The translations under genes and the position numbers were made by a program. A DNA stretch of 35,287 nucleotides from Clostridia bacterium (lineage in GTDB: Bacteria; Bacillota; Clostridia; TANB77; CAG-508): positions 1 to 35,287 of the forward strand of contig JAAVYF010000042.1 in NCBI GenBank assembly GCA_022790975.1, read 5' to 3'. Positions 9,180 through 18,009 of this stretch are shown here, in pieces. Each line of letters opens with the position of its first letter. The first letter of the stretch is position 1. The notes beneath the pieces were generated by a model that saw only the letters and a program-made list of their open reading frames with translations, had not been told where the DNA came from and did no database searches.

Positions 9180-10628
9180 ATGAAAATTGATGAATATGAA
9201 AAACTTTATATAATGGTAGCTTCTAAATCTAGTAGAGGAACATTAGTTGATGAAGAAACTTTTAATGAAAAAGATTTTGAAGATATAAAAACTTTAGAAC
9301 AATATATAATTGAAAAAAGAAATAGTAATACAGTATTAAATAAAAATATTTCTAATTATTATATGATTCCAATGCAAAATAAGCAAGTTGTTAGAATTGG
9401 AGATGAAGAAGTTACTAGAATAGTTAAAACTCACGCTCTTGTTGATAGTGATGGATATAGTTTATATACAATAATGGAAGATGGCAGAATGTCAATGTCT
9501 AATGTTTTAAGAGAAGAAACTAAAAATTATATTATGACAAATTATAAAAGAGCAGTAGAAAAAAAATTAGTTACAGTAGATGATGTTTTAGAACATTTAA
9601 ATTTTGATAATATTGATAAACTAGCTGTTTTTATGGATTCAAATGACTTTTCTTTAAAAGATATTGATAAAGCTATAGATAATTTTATGTTATCAAAAAT
9701 TATTACAGATTCAACATATGAAGATAAAGAAGTTGGAGGCAAAGATATTTCTACTCTTCAAGATTATGAATTAGATGAATATGAAAATCCTGGTAGAGTA
9801 AGGCAGAATAATTATGAAAACTTAGAACAAAAAAATAATAATCTAGAAAAACCATTAGAACTTGAAAATAATGAAAGATTAAAAGATATTTTTAATAAAG
9901 CTGGCATAAATGATAATGCTTTAAAAACATTGCTTGAGAGAAATAGTTGTCAATTAGATCAAATAAATATAAGAATATTAGGCAGTAGAGAAGCTTTAGA
10001 GTATACCGAAGAATTAACAGGTGCTAATTTAAGAGGTTATAGAGCAGGACAGGTTATGGCAATTAGAGTTCCTAAAATGGCTGGTGGAGATAGATTATAT
10101 CTTGCAAATATTGTAACAGGAGAAAGAATTACAATTCGTAATAGTCCAGAAAAAAATGTTGATGATGTTGAAGAAATATTTAAATATGATTGGCGTCCTG
10201 GTTTAGATACTAAACAAGCAATGAAAAGACCTAAAGAAGTAGAAGGACAAATTTCGTATATGACATATATTGATAAAAATGGAGATATAAAAGAATTAAG
10301 ATATATAAATAATGGTAAGCAAAATGATTTATCTAGAGAAGAACGTCAAAGGTATTTAGCAGAAGTTGAAGAAGCAGATGAAATTTTAAAAGATGCTATA
10401 GAAGAACATGAAAAAACCTCAACACAAGAAAGTCATTTAAGAGTAAAAGAGGCAATGAAAAATAGAGTTGCTGTAGATAAAAAGTATGATGTATTAGAAA
10501 AACAAAGAGATGTTACAAAAGAATCTCTTGAAAATGCAAAAGATATTGTAGAAGATGATGATGGGATGTCTATTAATAAAGAGCATGATGAAGATGATGA
10601 TTGGGGACCATGGAGTAGATATAGATAA
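9180..10628 (+). CDS. Large acidic protein of unknown function
   Basis: I do not recognise this 482-residue protein. It has no signal peptide or membrane helix and is rich in Glu, Asp, Lys and Asn, with an Asn/Glu-rich linker near 200-230. A more folded stretch around 255-340 includes LRGYRAGQVMAIRVPKMAGG. Helical charged sequence follows, ending in a very acidic tail with DEDDDWGPWSRYR. A cytoplasmic scaffold or nucleic-acid-associated protein is possible, but nothing supports a specific role. The start is ATG 9180 with GGAG nine bases upstream. A second AGGAG at about 9097 has no start codon after it. Confidence 0.8.
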   Translation: MKIDEYEKLYIMVASKSSRGTLVDEETFNEKDFEDIKTLEQYIIEKRNSNTVLNKNISNYYMIPMQNKQVVRIGDEEVTRIVKTHALVDSDGYSLYTIMEDGRMSMSNVLREETKNYIMTNYKRAVEKKLVTVDDVLEHLNFDNIDKLAVFMDSNDFSLKDIDKAIDNFMLSKIITDSTYEDKEVGGKDISTLQDYELDEYENPGRVRQNNYENLEQKNNNLEKPLELENNERLKDIFNKAGINDNALKTLLERNSCQLDQINIRILGSREALEYTEELTGANLRGYRAGQVMAIRVPKMAGGDRLYLANIVTGERITIRNSPEKNVDDVEEIFKYDWRPGLDTKQAMKRPKEVEGQISYMTYIDKNGDIKELRYINNGKQNDLSREERQRYLAEVEEADEILKDAIEEHEKTSTQESHLRVKEAMKNRVAVDKKYDVLEKQRDVTKESLENAKDIVEDDDGMSINKEHDEDDDWGPWSRYR

Positions 10629-10690
10629 AAATGTATTTAACTAAAGATAGATTATCTTTTTAAATAAAAAATACTAAGGAGGAATAAAAA

Positions 10691-11029
10691 ATGAATGAAT
10701 TACTAAACACAGGAAACCCAATACTTATAATTTTAAGTGTTTTACTTACAGCAGGAATTATTTTATTATCAAAAAGATCAATGAAAGCTTGGCCAATAAT
10801 GATTTGGATGCTAAGTATTATAGGTTTGTTAATTTTCCATTCAATAAGTTTAGATAGATTGAATAGTGGTAGTGAGTTGATTTCTGAATATTATCACTGT
10901 ATTGCAGTTGATTTAATATTAATATTATTAACATTTATTTCATATTTATGGGTAGATGATATAATTGCCAAAGAAAAGAAATTAAAGAGTTATGATGATA
11001 GTTTATGTTGGTTTTGGCATAAATTTTAG
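10691..11029 (+). CDS. Small three-helix membrane protein
   Basis: A 112-residue protein with three hydrophobic helices (about 12-28, 34-50 and 70-88), an AAGGAGG ribosome site seven or eight bases before the ATG, and a short basic/aromatic tail (LCWFWHKF). No family is recognised. It ends 13 bases before metG, whose ribosome site overlaps its stop region, so the two are probably co-transcribed. Confidence 0.75.
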   Translation: MNELLNTGNPILIILSVLLTAGIILLSKRSMKAWPIMIWMLSIIGLLIFHSISLDRLNSGSELISEYYHCIAVDLILILLTFISYLWVDDIIAKEKKLKSYDDSLCWFWHKF

Positions 11030-11042
11030 GAGATGATTTTAT

Positions 11043-12632
11043 ATGAAAAAAAACATTATAATTGGTGGAGCTTGGCCTTATGCTAATAGCTCCCTTCATT
11101 TAGGACATATTGCTGGTTTAATTTCAGGAGATGTACTTGCAAGATATTATAGACTTAAAGGTGAAAATGTTTTATATGTTTCTGGTTCAGATTGCCATGG
11201 AACTCCAATAACAGAAAGAGCTAGAAAAGAAAAGAGAACTCCTCGTGAAATATCAAGTAAATATGATGAAGAGTTTAGAAAGATGTTTGATGGATATAAT
11301 TTTTCTTATGATTTATATTCAAAGACTGATACAGAATACCATAAAAATAAAGTAAAAGAATTGGTAAAAAGATTATATGATAATGGATATATATATGAAA
11401 AAATAGAAAAAGAGCCATATTGCGAAAATTGTGGTAGATTTTTATCTGATAGAGAAATTAAATTAACATGTCCAGAGTGTGGAACTGATACTAAAGGAGA
11501 TCAATGTGATAAATGCCTTCATGTTCCAACTACTGAAGAATTAATGCACGGAAACTGTATAGAATGTAATTCAAAAATATCTGAAAAAGAAAATAAAGTA
11601 TTATATTTATCTTTATCAAAATTTCAAAAGCAAATTGAGGAACATACAAAAAATGTTAATCATGAATGGAGAATAAATGCCCAAAATGAAACTTCTAAAT
11701 ATTTAAAACAAGGATTAAAAGATAGGGCAATTACAAGAAATTTAGATTGGGGTGTAGATGTTCCAATTGATGGATATGAAGAAAAAAAGTTATATGTGTG
11801 GATAGATGCTGTTTTAGGATATTTAACAAATACAATGAAAATATGTGAAGAAAATGGGTTAAATTGGGAAGAGTATTGGAAACAAGGTCATAATAATAAA
11901 ATTTATATGTGTCATGGAAAAGATAATATTGTATTTCATAGTATTATTTTAAATGCACTTCTTTTAGGACAAGAAGATAATTATCATTTAGTAGATACTA
12001 TTGTTTCGGCAGAGTATTTAAATTATGATAATCAAAAATTCTCAAAATCAAAGGGAATAGGAATAACAGCTTTAGAAGCGTTAGATATGTACGATTCTGA
12101 TTCATTAAGATATTATTTAATTGGAAATGGTCCAGAAAAAAAAGACACAAATTTTTCGTCAGATGAATTTGTAGCAGTTCATAATAATGAAATTTTAAAT
12201 AAATTTGGAAACTTAGTAAATAGAACATTAAAATTTAAAGGATTAACTGTACTTCCTAAAGGAAAACTAGACGATGAAATGCTAGAAATGTGTAAAAAGA
12301 CTTATGAAAAAGTAGGAAAGTTAATTGAAGAATTAGAATTTAGAGAGGCTGTACGTGAAATTATGATATTAGTTGAAAATACTAATAAATATTATGATAC
12401 ACAAGAGCCATGGAAACAAAAAAAGGAAGATGAAACTGGATTTAATAATACTATTTATACATGCAGTGTAATTATAGCAAATCTTTCTAATTTGTTTGAA
12501 CCAGTTATGCCAGAAGCTTGTAGTAAACTTAAGAAATATTTAAAATTAAATAATTCAAGTTGGAATGTAATTGAAGAACTTGCAGAAGATATTTCTTTAG
12601 AAAATATAGAACCGTTATTTACTAGAATTTAA
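11043..12632 (+). CDS. metG: Methionyl-tRNA synthetase
   Basis: Charges tRNA-Met, including the initiator. The 529 residues contain the class I signatures SSLHLGHIAG (HIGH motif, about residues 17-26) and FSKSKGIG (KMSKS motif). A knuckle insert has four Cys pairs (CENC, CPEC, CDKC, CIEC), consistent with the zinc-binding type with a doubled knuckle. The anticodon-binding helical domain follows. The C-terminal EMAP-like tRNA-binding domain is absent, which is common in short MetRS forms. It starts a run with tmk, nadD and a membrane protein. CGG occurs only out of phase (CAC-GGA at about 11550). Confidence 0.97.
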   Translation: MKKNIIIGGAWPYANSSLHLGHIAGLISGDVLARYYRLKGENVLYVSGSDCHGTPITERARKEKRTPREISSKYDEEFRKMFDGYNFSYDLYSKTDTEYHKNKVKELVKRLYDNGYIYEKIEKEPYCENCGRFLSDREIKLTCPECGTDTKGDQCDKCLHVPTTEELMHGNCIECNSKISEKENKVLYLSLSKFQKQIEEHTKNVNHEWRINAQNETSKYLKQGLKDRAITRNLDWGVDVPIDGYEEKKLYVWIDAVLGYLTNTMKICEENGLNWEEYWKQGHNNKIYMCHGKDNIVFHSIILNALLLGQEDNYHLVDTIVSAEYLNYDNQKFSKSKGIGITALEALDMYDSDSLRYYLIGNGPEKKDTNFSSDEFVAVHNNEILNKFGNLVNRTLKFKGLTVLPKGKLDDEMLEMCKKTYEKVGKLIEELEFREAVREIMILVENTNKYYDTQEPWKQKKEDETGFNNTIYTCSVIIANLSNLFEPVMPEACSKLKKYLKLNNSSWNVIEELAEDISLENIEPLFTRI

Positions 12633-12686
12633 ATTTTGAATTCTAGTAAATAAATATTAATTTTATATATTAAAAGGAAAAAATAT

Positions 12687-13361
12687 ATGGGAAAATTATT
12701 TGTAATAGATGGAACAGATGGAAGTGGTAAACAAACACAATTTGATAAGCTTAAAGAACGATTAGATAAAGAAAAAATAGAATATAAAACAGTTTCTTTT
12801 CCAAATTATGAAAGTCCGTCATCTGCTTTGGTTAAGATGTATTTATCTGGAGAATTTGGAGAAGACCCTAAATCAGTTAGTGCTTATGTGGCATCAACAT
12901 TTTATGCAGTTGATAGATTTGCTACATATAAAAAAGAATTTGAAGAATATTATAAAAATGATGGGATTATTTTAGCTGATAGATATATTACTGCAAATAT
13001 GGTACATCAATCAGGAAAAATTTCTGATAAAAATGAGAGAGAGAAATTTTTAAATTGGGTTTGGGACTTAGAAACTAATATATTTGGACTTCCCAAACCA
13101 ACAGAAGTTTTCTTTTTAAATATGCCACCAAAAAATTCTTTAGAATTAATAAAAAATAGAGAAAATAAATTTTCACATACTGCTGAAAAAGATATACATG
13201 AAAGAAATCCAGAACATATTATAGACAGTTATAATGCTGCATGTGAGCTAGTTTCAAAATATAACTGGTATGAAGTAAAATGTATAAAAAATGAAAAATT
13301 AAGAACGATTGAAGACATTCATGAAGAAATTTTTAATGAAGTAATTAAACATATTAAATAA
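12687..13361 (+). CDS. tmk: Thymidylate kinase
   Basis: dTMP kinase, producing dTDP for DNA synthesis. The 224-residue protein opens with the P-loop FVIDGTDGSGKQTQ (about residues 5-18) and carries DRYITANMVHQSGK, the family's DR(Y/F) motif for nucleotide binding, followed by a lid region with basic residues (IKNRENKFSH). It is close to the longer TMK variety seen in Clostridia. Start ATG 12687 lies behind AAAGGA. It ends 18 bases before nadD, whose start is TTG. It uses a CGA codon for Arg (KERLDKE), showing that CGA is decoded normally. Confidence 0.93.
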   Translation: MGKLFVIDGTDGSGKQTQFDKLKERLDKEKIEYKTVSFPNYESPSSALVKMYLSGEFGEDPKSVSAYVASTFYAVDRFATYKKEFEEYYKNDGIILADRYITANMVHQSGKISDKNEREKFLNWVWDLETNIFGLPKPTEVFFLNMPPKNSLELIKNRENKFSHTAEKDIHERNPEHIIDSYNAACELVSKYNWYEVKCIKNEKLRTIEDIHEEIFNEVIKHIK

Positions 13362-13379
13362 ATTAGAAGAGGAAATAAA

Positions 13380-13941
13380 TTGAGTAGAATAGGTTTTTTT
13401 GGAGGGAGTTTTAACCCTCCAACTATTGCACATTTTGAAATTGTAAAAACTGCATTAAAAGAATTTAATTTAAATAGAATTATTATAATACCAATGGGAG
13501 ATAAATACAATAAAAAAGATTTGATTCCATTTAAATATAGATATCAAATGCTTAACATTATGTTTGATTCTTACAATAATATTGAAATTTCGAGTATTCA
13601 AATAAATCAGCAAGTTAGAACTTATGCAATAGATACCTTTGAAATAATAGACCAAAAATATAGAAATGATGAGCGTTTTTTTATAATGGGACTTGATAAT
13701 TTTGTAAATATAACTAATTGGAAAGATTCAGAAAAACTTATTAAAAATAGAAAATATATTATTTTTAAAAGAAACAATATAAAAGTAAAAGAAGAAAATG
13801 AGAATATTCAATTTTTAGATATAAATCAAAATATTAGTTCAACTATTGCAAGGGGTAAAATTAAATCAGGAGAAAACTTATCTAAAATATTACTTCCTTC
13901 TGTAATAGATTATATTATTCAAAATCGGATTATATAAATAG
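13380..13941 (+). CDS. nadD: Nicotinate-nucleotide adenylyltransferase, end restored by a CGG shift
   Basis: NadD joins nicotinate mononucleotide and ATP in NAD synthesis. RIGFFGGSFNPPTIAH (residues 3-18) is the nucleotidyltransferase GxFNPxHxxH-type motif, and the C-terminal ISSTIARGKIKSG is the second substrate motif. The start codon is TTG behind GAGG. Codon 183 is an in-frame CGG at 13926. Read as triplets the protein ends QNRII. With the C skipped it ends QNGLYK at TAG 13939-13941, which matches the GLY-type ending I associate with this family. Either reading gives a near-complete enzyme, so this site is less compelling alone than the others. The length is 186 residues. Confidence 0.93.
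13926..13928 (+). other. CGG +1 shift site 2 (AAT CGG A)
   Basis: Near the end of nadD. A shift yields Asn-Gly-Leu-Tyr-Lys-stop instead of Asn-Arg-Ile-Ile-stop. Confidence 0.7.
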
Positions 13942-13950
13942 AGGAGATTT

Positions 13951-15582
13951 ATGAGAGGGAAAGTTGTAAATTTTTGTATGGCTTTGCTTAATCTTTTAAT
14001 TGGTTTAACAATTATAGTTTATGTAATTAAAATACCAAGAGATATAACAGAGCTTACAGTTCAAGAGTATCAAATAATAAGTATTATTAAAATAGTAATG
14101 TATGCTTCATTTGGTTTAACAACATTGTTAAATATAATTAATTATTTTTTAAACAATAGAGATGGCATGAGAAAAATAGGATATTTAATTGCAGTATTTT
14201 CTATTGCTTTCTTATTTATAAAAGAGTTACCAATAGCAATTTTTAGTATTTTAGGTGCTTTAATTATAATAGTTGCAACCTTTAGAGAACGTTGGGTTGA
14301 AACTAATAGTATAACAATGATTTCTATAATTGGGGTAATTGGGGTTATTAATGTCTTGATATTAGGAACATGCTTTATTTATAAAAATTTAGGATTATAT
14401 ATATTAGATAAAGAAAATGCTAATGAAACACCATATAAGAAAGATTATTTTAAATATGTAACAGAACTTGGAATATCTGAGGCTTATATAAATGTAAAAA
14501 AAGATGGCAAATTTGGCTATGTAACATCAAATGGAAATGTAGTAATTGATTATCAATTTGATTATGCTAGTCCATTTGTTCCAATAGTTGCATATGATAA
14601 GAATTTTGAAATAGCTTTAGTATGCAAAGATGGTAGTACATGGATTATTTTAAAAAACCAAAGAAAAGTTTTAACCTATAGAAGTCAATCTATGGATGAA
14701 GACTATGAAGCAAAACTTAAAGAATTAGAAGATGTATATTATAATACACTTGAGCAAACTACTACTATGCATTATGAAATTCCAAAAAAAGTAGATAATA
14801 TTTATAAAGTTCCAGTATATAAAGATGATATTGAAAATACTTATAGATATGATTATAACGATGAATATGATGTAATTATAACAAAATCTAATTTAGGTTT
14901 TAAAGATACATATGAATTTGCAGATAAAAACAATTTAAATTTGAGAATACTGTTGGAATGTGAAAAGCTTTGTTATGATGAAAATTATTTATATATATAT
15001 AGTAATGGAACTATACCATTTTATGATGTTTCAAGCAAAAAGCAAGGATGGTTTACAAGATTTGGTAATAAAGTTACCTTAAGTGGTAAAGCACAAATAT
15101 TAGAAATAATGGGAGATTATATTTTAATAAAAAATCATAATGATAATTCAATATATTTTATAGATAGTGAAGGTAATAATGTTTCTGGAGTATACAAAGA
15201 ATTGTTTATTTGTAATGAAGAAAGATATATTGTAAAACAAAGTAATAATAAATATACTATTATAGATTCTGAGTTTAATAAAGTATCTAATGATGAATGG
15301 GATTTTGTTGATACATCACTTATTTCATTAGGTATTGTAATATTTGGAACAAGTACAAATGCAATATCATTTAATGATTATGATTATACTGAAAATATGA
15401 ATTTAAGAATGGTAAACTTTGATGGAAATATTATATGTGATGGTTTACAACAGATTTATAATAAATATTATTATATTTCTGGAGATGAAACTATTTCATA
15501 TTCTCAAAGATATAGTGAATTTTTAGATAGTTTAAAAGTAATGGAAAGCAAATTTGTTGGAGATGAATTTTATAAAGATTAA
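13951..15582 (+). CDS. Membrane protein with WG-like repeat outer domain
   Basis: The 543-residue product has about four or five N-terminal membrane helices (residues 5-150). A large extracellular region follows, containing at least one WG-type repeat (KKDGKFGYVTSNGNVVIDYQ) and similar short beta-repeats (YFIDSEGNNVSGVYKE, KYTIIDSEFNKVSND). WG repeats are beta-propeller-like and usually non-enzymatic. The function is unknown. GAGGAG sits before the ATG, which starts nine bases after the shifted nadD stop, so it is co-transcribed with nadD. A strong terminator overlaps its stop. Confidence 0.82.
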   Translation: MRGKVVNFCMALLNLLIGLTIIVYVIKIPRDITELTVQEYQIISIIKIVMYASFGLTTLLNIINYFLNNRDGMRKIGYLIAVFSIAFLFIKELPIAIFSILGALIIIVATFRERWVETNSITMISIIGVIGVINVLILGTCFIYKNLGLYILDKENANETPYKKDYFKYVTELGISEAYINVKKDGKFGYVTSNGNVVIDYQFDYASPFVPIVAYDKNFEIALVCKDGSTWIILKNQRKVLTYRSQSMDEDYEAKLKELEDVYYNTLEQTTTMHYEIPKKVDNIYKVPVYKDDIENTYRYDYNDEYDVIITKSNLGFKDTYEFADKNNLNLRILLECEKLCYDENYLYIYSNGTIPFYDVSSKKQGWFTRFGNKVTLSGKAQILEIMGDYILIKNHNDNSIYFIDSEGNNVSGVYKELFICNEERYIVKQSNNKYTIIDSEFNKVSNDEWDFVDTSLISLGIVIFGTSTNAISFNDYDYTENMNLRMVNFDGNIICDGLQQIYNKYYYISGDETISYSQRYSEFLDSLKVMESKFVGDEFYKD

Positions 15583-15622
15583 AAAAAGTATACCTTATAA
15601 ATGTATAAGGTATACTTTTTTG
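15582..15622 (+). terminator. Terminator of the metG-nadD run
   Basis: Perfect 18-base inverted repeat (15582-15599 with 15604-15621), loop AATG, T6 at the end. Confidence 0.92.
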
Positions 15623-15662
15623 ACAATAGATATATATTGTGTTAAAATAACAAACGTTAACT
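15620..15662 (+). promoter_or_regulatory. Promoter with LexA-like operator for the 15694 gene
   Basis: TTGACA at 15620-15625, a 17-base spacer, TAAAAT at 15643-15648. The next bases read AACAAACGTTAAC, which fits the AAC-N4-GTT core of Firmicutes LexA boxes and would overlap the transcription start. The outer G and C of the full consensus are missing. Confidence 0.55.
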
Positions 15663-15693
15663 TAAAAAGCATTCTAGGAATGGAGGTTTATTT

Positions 15694-15894
15694 ATGGAGG
15701 TTATAGTTATAATTTCTATTTTTGCTGTTTTAGCAGTATCTGCTCTTTGTTTAATTTATTGTGTAAGGGAGCGGAAGAGTGTAAAATATTTTATAAGATT
15801 AATGGCTGAATGTGTTTTAAGCACATTAGCTAGTCTTATAGTTTGTGTTGCAATCGGAGTAATATATTATACTATAAAAACGAGAATCTTTTAG
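15694..15894 (+). CDS. Small two-helix membrane protein with an in-frame CGG
   Basis: The 66-codon ORF has GGAGG before the ATG. It would encode two hydrophobic helices (about 3-24 and 42-60) joined by a basic segment, CVRERKSVKYF. No family is recognised. Codon 27 (15772) is CGG. Read as Arg, both helices are kept. If it shifted as elsewhere, the product would be a 29-residue single-helix peptide ending CVREGRV. This is the only in-frame CGG in the window where the unshifted frame looks better, so it is either a true exception, a dual-output gene or a recent arrival (it also uses rare AGG and ACG). The LexA-like promoter hints at a DNA-damage-induced small membrane protein, which is an inference. 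Confidence 0.65.
   Translation: MEVIVIISIFAVLAVSALCLIYCVRERKSVKYFIRLMAECVLSTLASLIVCVAIGVIYYTIKTRIF
15772..15774 (+). other. In-frame CGG that does not clearly shift (GAG CGG A)
   Basis: A +1 shift here reaches TAA at 15782-15784 within three codons. Reading CGG as a sense codon keeps the frame open for 39 more codons. It is the counter-example to test. Confidence 0.6.
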
Positions 15895-15910
15895 ATCTCA
15901 TTTAAAACCA

Positions 15911-15965
15911 CAAAACAGCAAAATGGTGGCTTATGCAATAAAATGTATAGGCCACTGTTTTTTAT
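15911..15965 (+). terminator. Probable terminator after the 15694 gene
   Basis: AAAACAG and GTGGC on the left pair with GCCAC-TGTTTT on the right, with a bulge and a long loop. The structure ends in T6. It is less tidy than the other terminators. Confidence 0.5.
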
Positions 15966-16002
15966 AAATTTTAAAAAGAGAACATTTTTTTGTAAAAACA
16001 TA

Positions 16003-16054
16003 TTGACAAACAAACGTTTTAATTATAAAATGTAACAAACGAAAGTTCGCAATC
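16003..16054 (+). promoter_or_regulatory. Promoter with two LexA-like operators for the YgjP-like gene
   Basis: TTGACA at 16003-16008 and TAAAAT at 16026-16031 (17-base spacer). AAC-AAAC-GTT lies in the spacer, and AAC-GAAA-GTT followed by CG lies just after the -10 box. The same motif is at the promoter of the preceding gene. Confidence 0.5.
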
Positions 16055-16081
16055 AAATGTTTTATTATAGGAGGCTTTTAA

Positions 16082-16783
16082 ATGGGATTTTTTAGTAAAA
16101 ATAATGAAATAATTTCATATACAATAGATAAAGGAGAAACACGCAATTTAGCAATTTCAATTCAAAATGGACAAGTAGCAGTTAGTGCTCCATGGTACTG
16201 TAGTAAAAGACAAATAGATCAAATTATTTTAGACAAAAAAAATTGGATATTAAAAAAATTGAGAGAATATGAAGAAGAAACTAAAATAAAGAAGTCTAAT
16301 TTGGAGATAAAATCTGTTAAAGTTTTTGGTGAAGATTATGCTTTAAATATTTCTTATAAATTAATTAGTAATCCAGAATTAAATTTAGAAAATAAATTAA
16401 TAAAAATTGACTTACCAGTAAAATATAGAAATATCGATAATACTAGAATTATAAATATAATATTAGAAAAATTTTATAAAAGGCTTTCAGAAAAAGAAGT
16501 AGAATTAGTAATGGAAAAAACAAGAGTTTCTCTTGGCTTTGCTCCAGATGATTATGAAATTAAAGAAATTTCAGGATTACTTGGCAAATTTATAAAAGAA
16601 AATAAAAATATTATAATAAATCCTCAAATAGTAAAATATAATAAAGATATATTAGAATATGTTGTTCTACATGAATTTTGTCATATAAAATATAAAACAC
16701 ATACTAAAAGTTTTTATAAATTAATAGAAAAATTTATGCCAAATTATAGAGAAATAGAGGAAAAAATAAAAGGATTATTTTAA
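16082..16783 (+). CDS. YgjP-like (DUF45) zinc metallopeptidase-fold protein
   Basis: The 233-residue soluble protein has the YgjP/DUF45 layout. An N-terminal beta domain includes RNLAISIQNGQVAVSAPWYC, followed by a linker helix with WILKKLREYEEE. The C-terminal metallopeptidase core has VVLHEFCHIKYKTH: HEFCH is the HExxH motif and the later His in KTHTKSFY fits the third ligand. Family members are related to SprT/WLM proteins and often sit near restriction or repair genes; their substrates are poorly known. AGGAGG precedes the ATG. The LexA-like operators suggest possible DNA-damage control. Confidence 0.88.
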   Translation: MGFFSKNNEIISYTIDKGETRNLAISIQNGQVAVSAPWYCSKRQIDQIILDKKNWILKKLREYEEETKIKKSNLEIKSVKVFGEDYALNISYKLISNPELNLENKLIKIDLPVKYRNIDNTRIINIILEKFYKRLSEKEVELVMEKTRVSLGFAPDDYEIKEISGLLGKFIKENKNIIINPQIVKYNKDILEYVVLHEFCHIKYKTHTKSFYKLIEKFMPNYREIEEKIKGLF

Positions 16784-16975
16784 AAAGAATATTATTTAGA
16801 AGTATTTGTTATTTAAGTATTATTAGTAGTTTAATTTAAAATATTATATTTAATTTATATATTTTTATGTAAATAAATATAATTTGTATAACAACATTTT
16901 TATATAAATATTAATTTTATATAAATTGATGATTATAATCTAATATTAAATATTATAAAAGGATGGTTTTAGCAA

Positions 16976-17962
16976 ATGCTTTATAAATTTACATTTATAG
17001 TTATAATGGTTTTAGTATTTATAAATGGCTTTACTGATGCTCCAAATGCAATTACAACAGTAGTTTCTACTAACGTAATGAGTTTTAAAAAAGCAGCATT
17101 TTTAAGTGCAGTGTTTAATGTTATTGGAATTATTGTAATGTGCTTAATAAACTTTGCTGTTGCTGATGGTATTAGTTCTATTGTAGTTTTAGAAAATGGA
17201 AATAGAGGTCTTATTGCATTAAGTAGTGCAATGATTTCAGTTATATTTTTTTCAGCAGTTGCAAGTATATTTGGAATACCAACAAGTGAAACACATGGAT
17301 TAATAGCTGGTCTTACAGGCTCTGCTATTGTAATTGGTAATTTTTCTAACATTAATATTAATGAGTGGATAGATGTAATTATTGGTTTAGTATGGTCTGT
17401 TTTAGGAACTTGGATTATAGTAAAAATTATATATAAATTATTAAAAAAAAGATTTTATGAAATTAAACTTGAAAAAATAAAAAAATATCAAAAATATTTA
17501 GCATATGGTCTTTCATTTGTTCATGGAGCTCAAGATGGACAAAAATTTATTGGTGTTGTAATTTTATTTATGTATATAGTAAAAGGTGGAATTATCCCAA
17601 ATAATATTACAGCTTTAAATAGTATTTGGATAATAGTATTTGTTTCAGCTATAATGTTTTTAGGTGTATGCATAGGAGGTAAAAAGATAGTTGAGAATCT
17701 TGGAAATAATACAGTAAAATTAGATAATGTAAAAGGCATTTTTACAGATTTATGTACAATTATAAATTTATTTGTAGCAAGTTTATTTGGAATTCCAGTT
17801 AGTACAACACATGTTAAAACAATGTCTATGATTTGCTTAGGAGATGAAACTACAAATAAGAAAAGTGTTTTAAATATTTTTAAAGCATGGATATGGACTT
17901 TTCCAGTTTGTTTTATTTTATCTTATATAATATCAAAATTAATGTATGCATTAGTTTTTTAA
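16976..17962 (+). CDS. pit: PiT-family inorganic phosphate transporter
   Basis: The 328-residue integral membrane protein has about ten helices and the inverted-repeat signature of PiT carriers. The first half has NGFTDAPNAITTVV and TSETHGLIAGLTGSA; the second half has FVHGAQDGQKFIGV and GIPVSTTHVKTMS. It imports phosphate, usually as a metal-phosphate complex, using the cation gradient. AAAGGATGG lies upstream of the start. It is commonly paired with a PhoU-like regulator, which is not seen here. Confidence 0.95.
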   Translation: MLYKFTFIVIMVLVFINGFTDAPNAITTVVSTNVMSFKKAAFLSAVFNVIGIIVMCLINFAVADGISSIVVLENGNRGLIALSSAMISVIFFSAVASIFGIPTSETHGLIAGLTGSAIVIGNFSNININEWIDVIIGLVWSVLGTWIIVKIIYKLLKKRFYEIKLEKIKKYQKYLAYGLSFVHGAQDGQKFIGVVILFMYIVKGGIIPNNITALNSIWIIVFVSAIMFLGVCIGGKKIVENLGNNTVKLDNVKGIFTDLCTIINLFVASLFGIPVSTTHVKTMSMICLGDETTNKKSVLNIFKAWIWTFPVCFILSYIISKLMYALVF

Positions 17963-18009
17963 ATTAAAATGATACACATAAAAAATTATAATTTATAAAT
18001 AATAATAAT

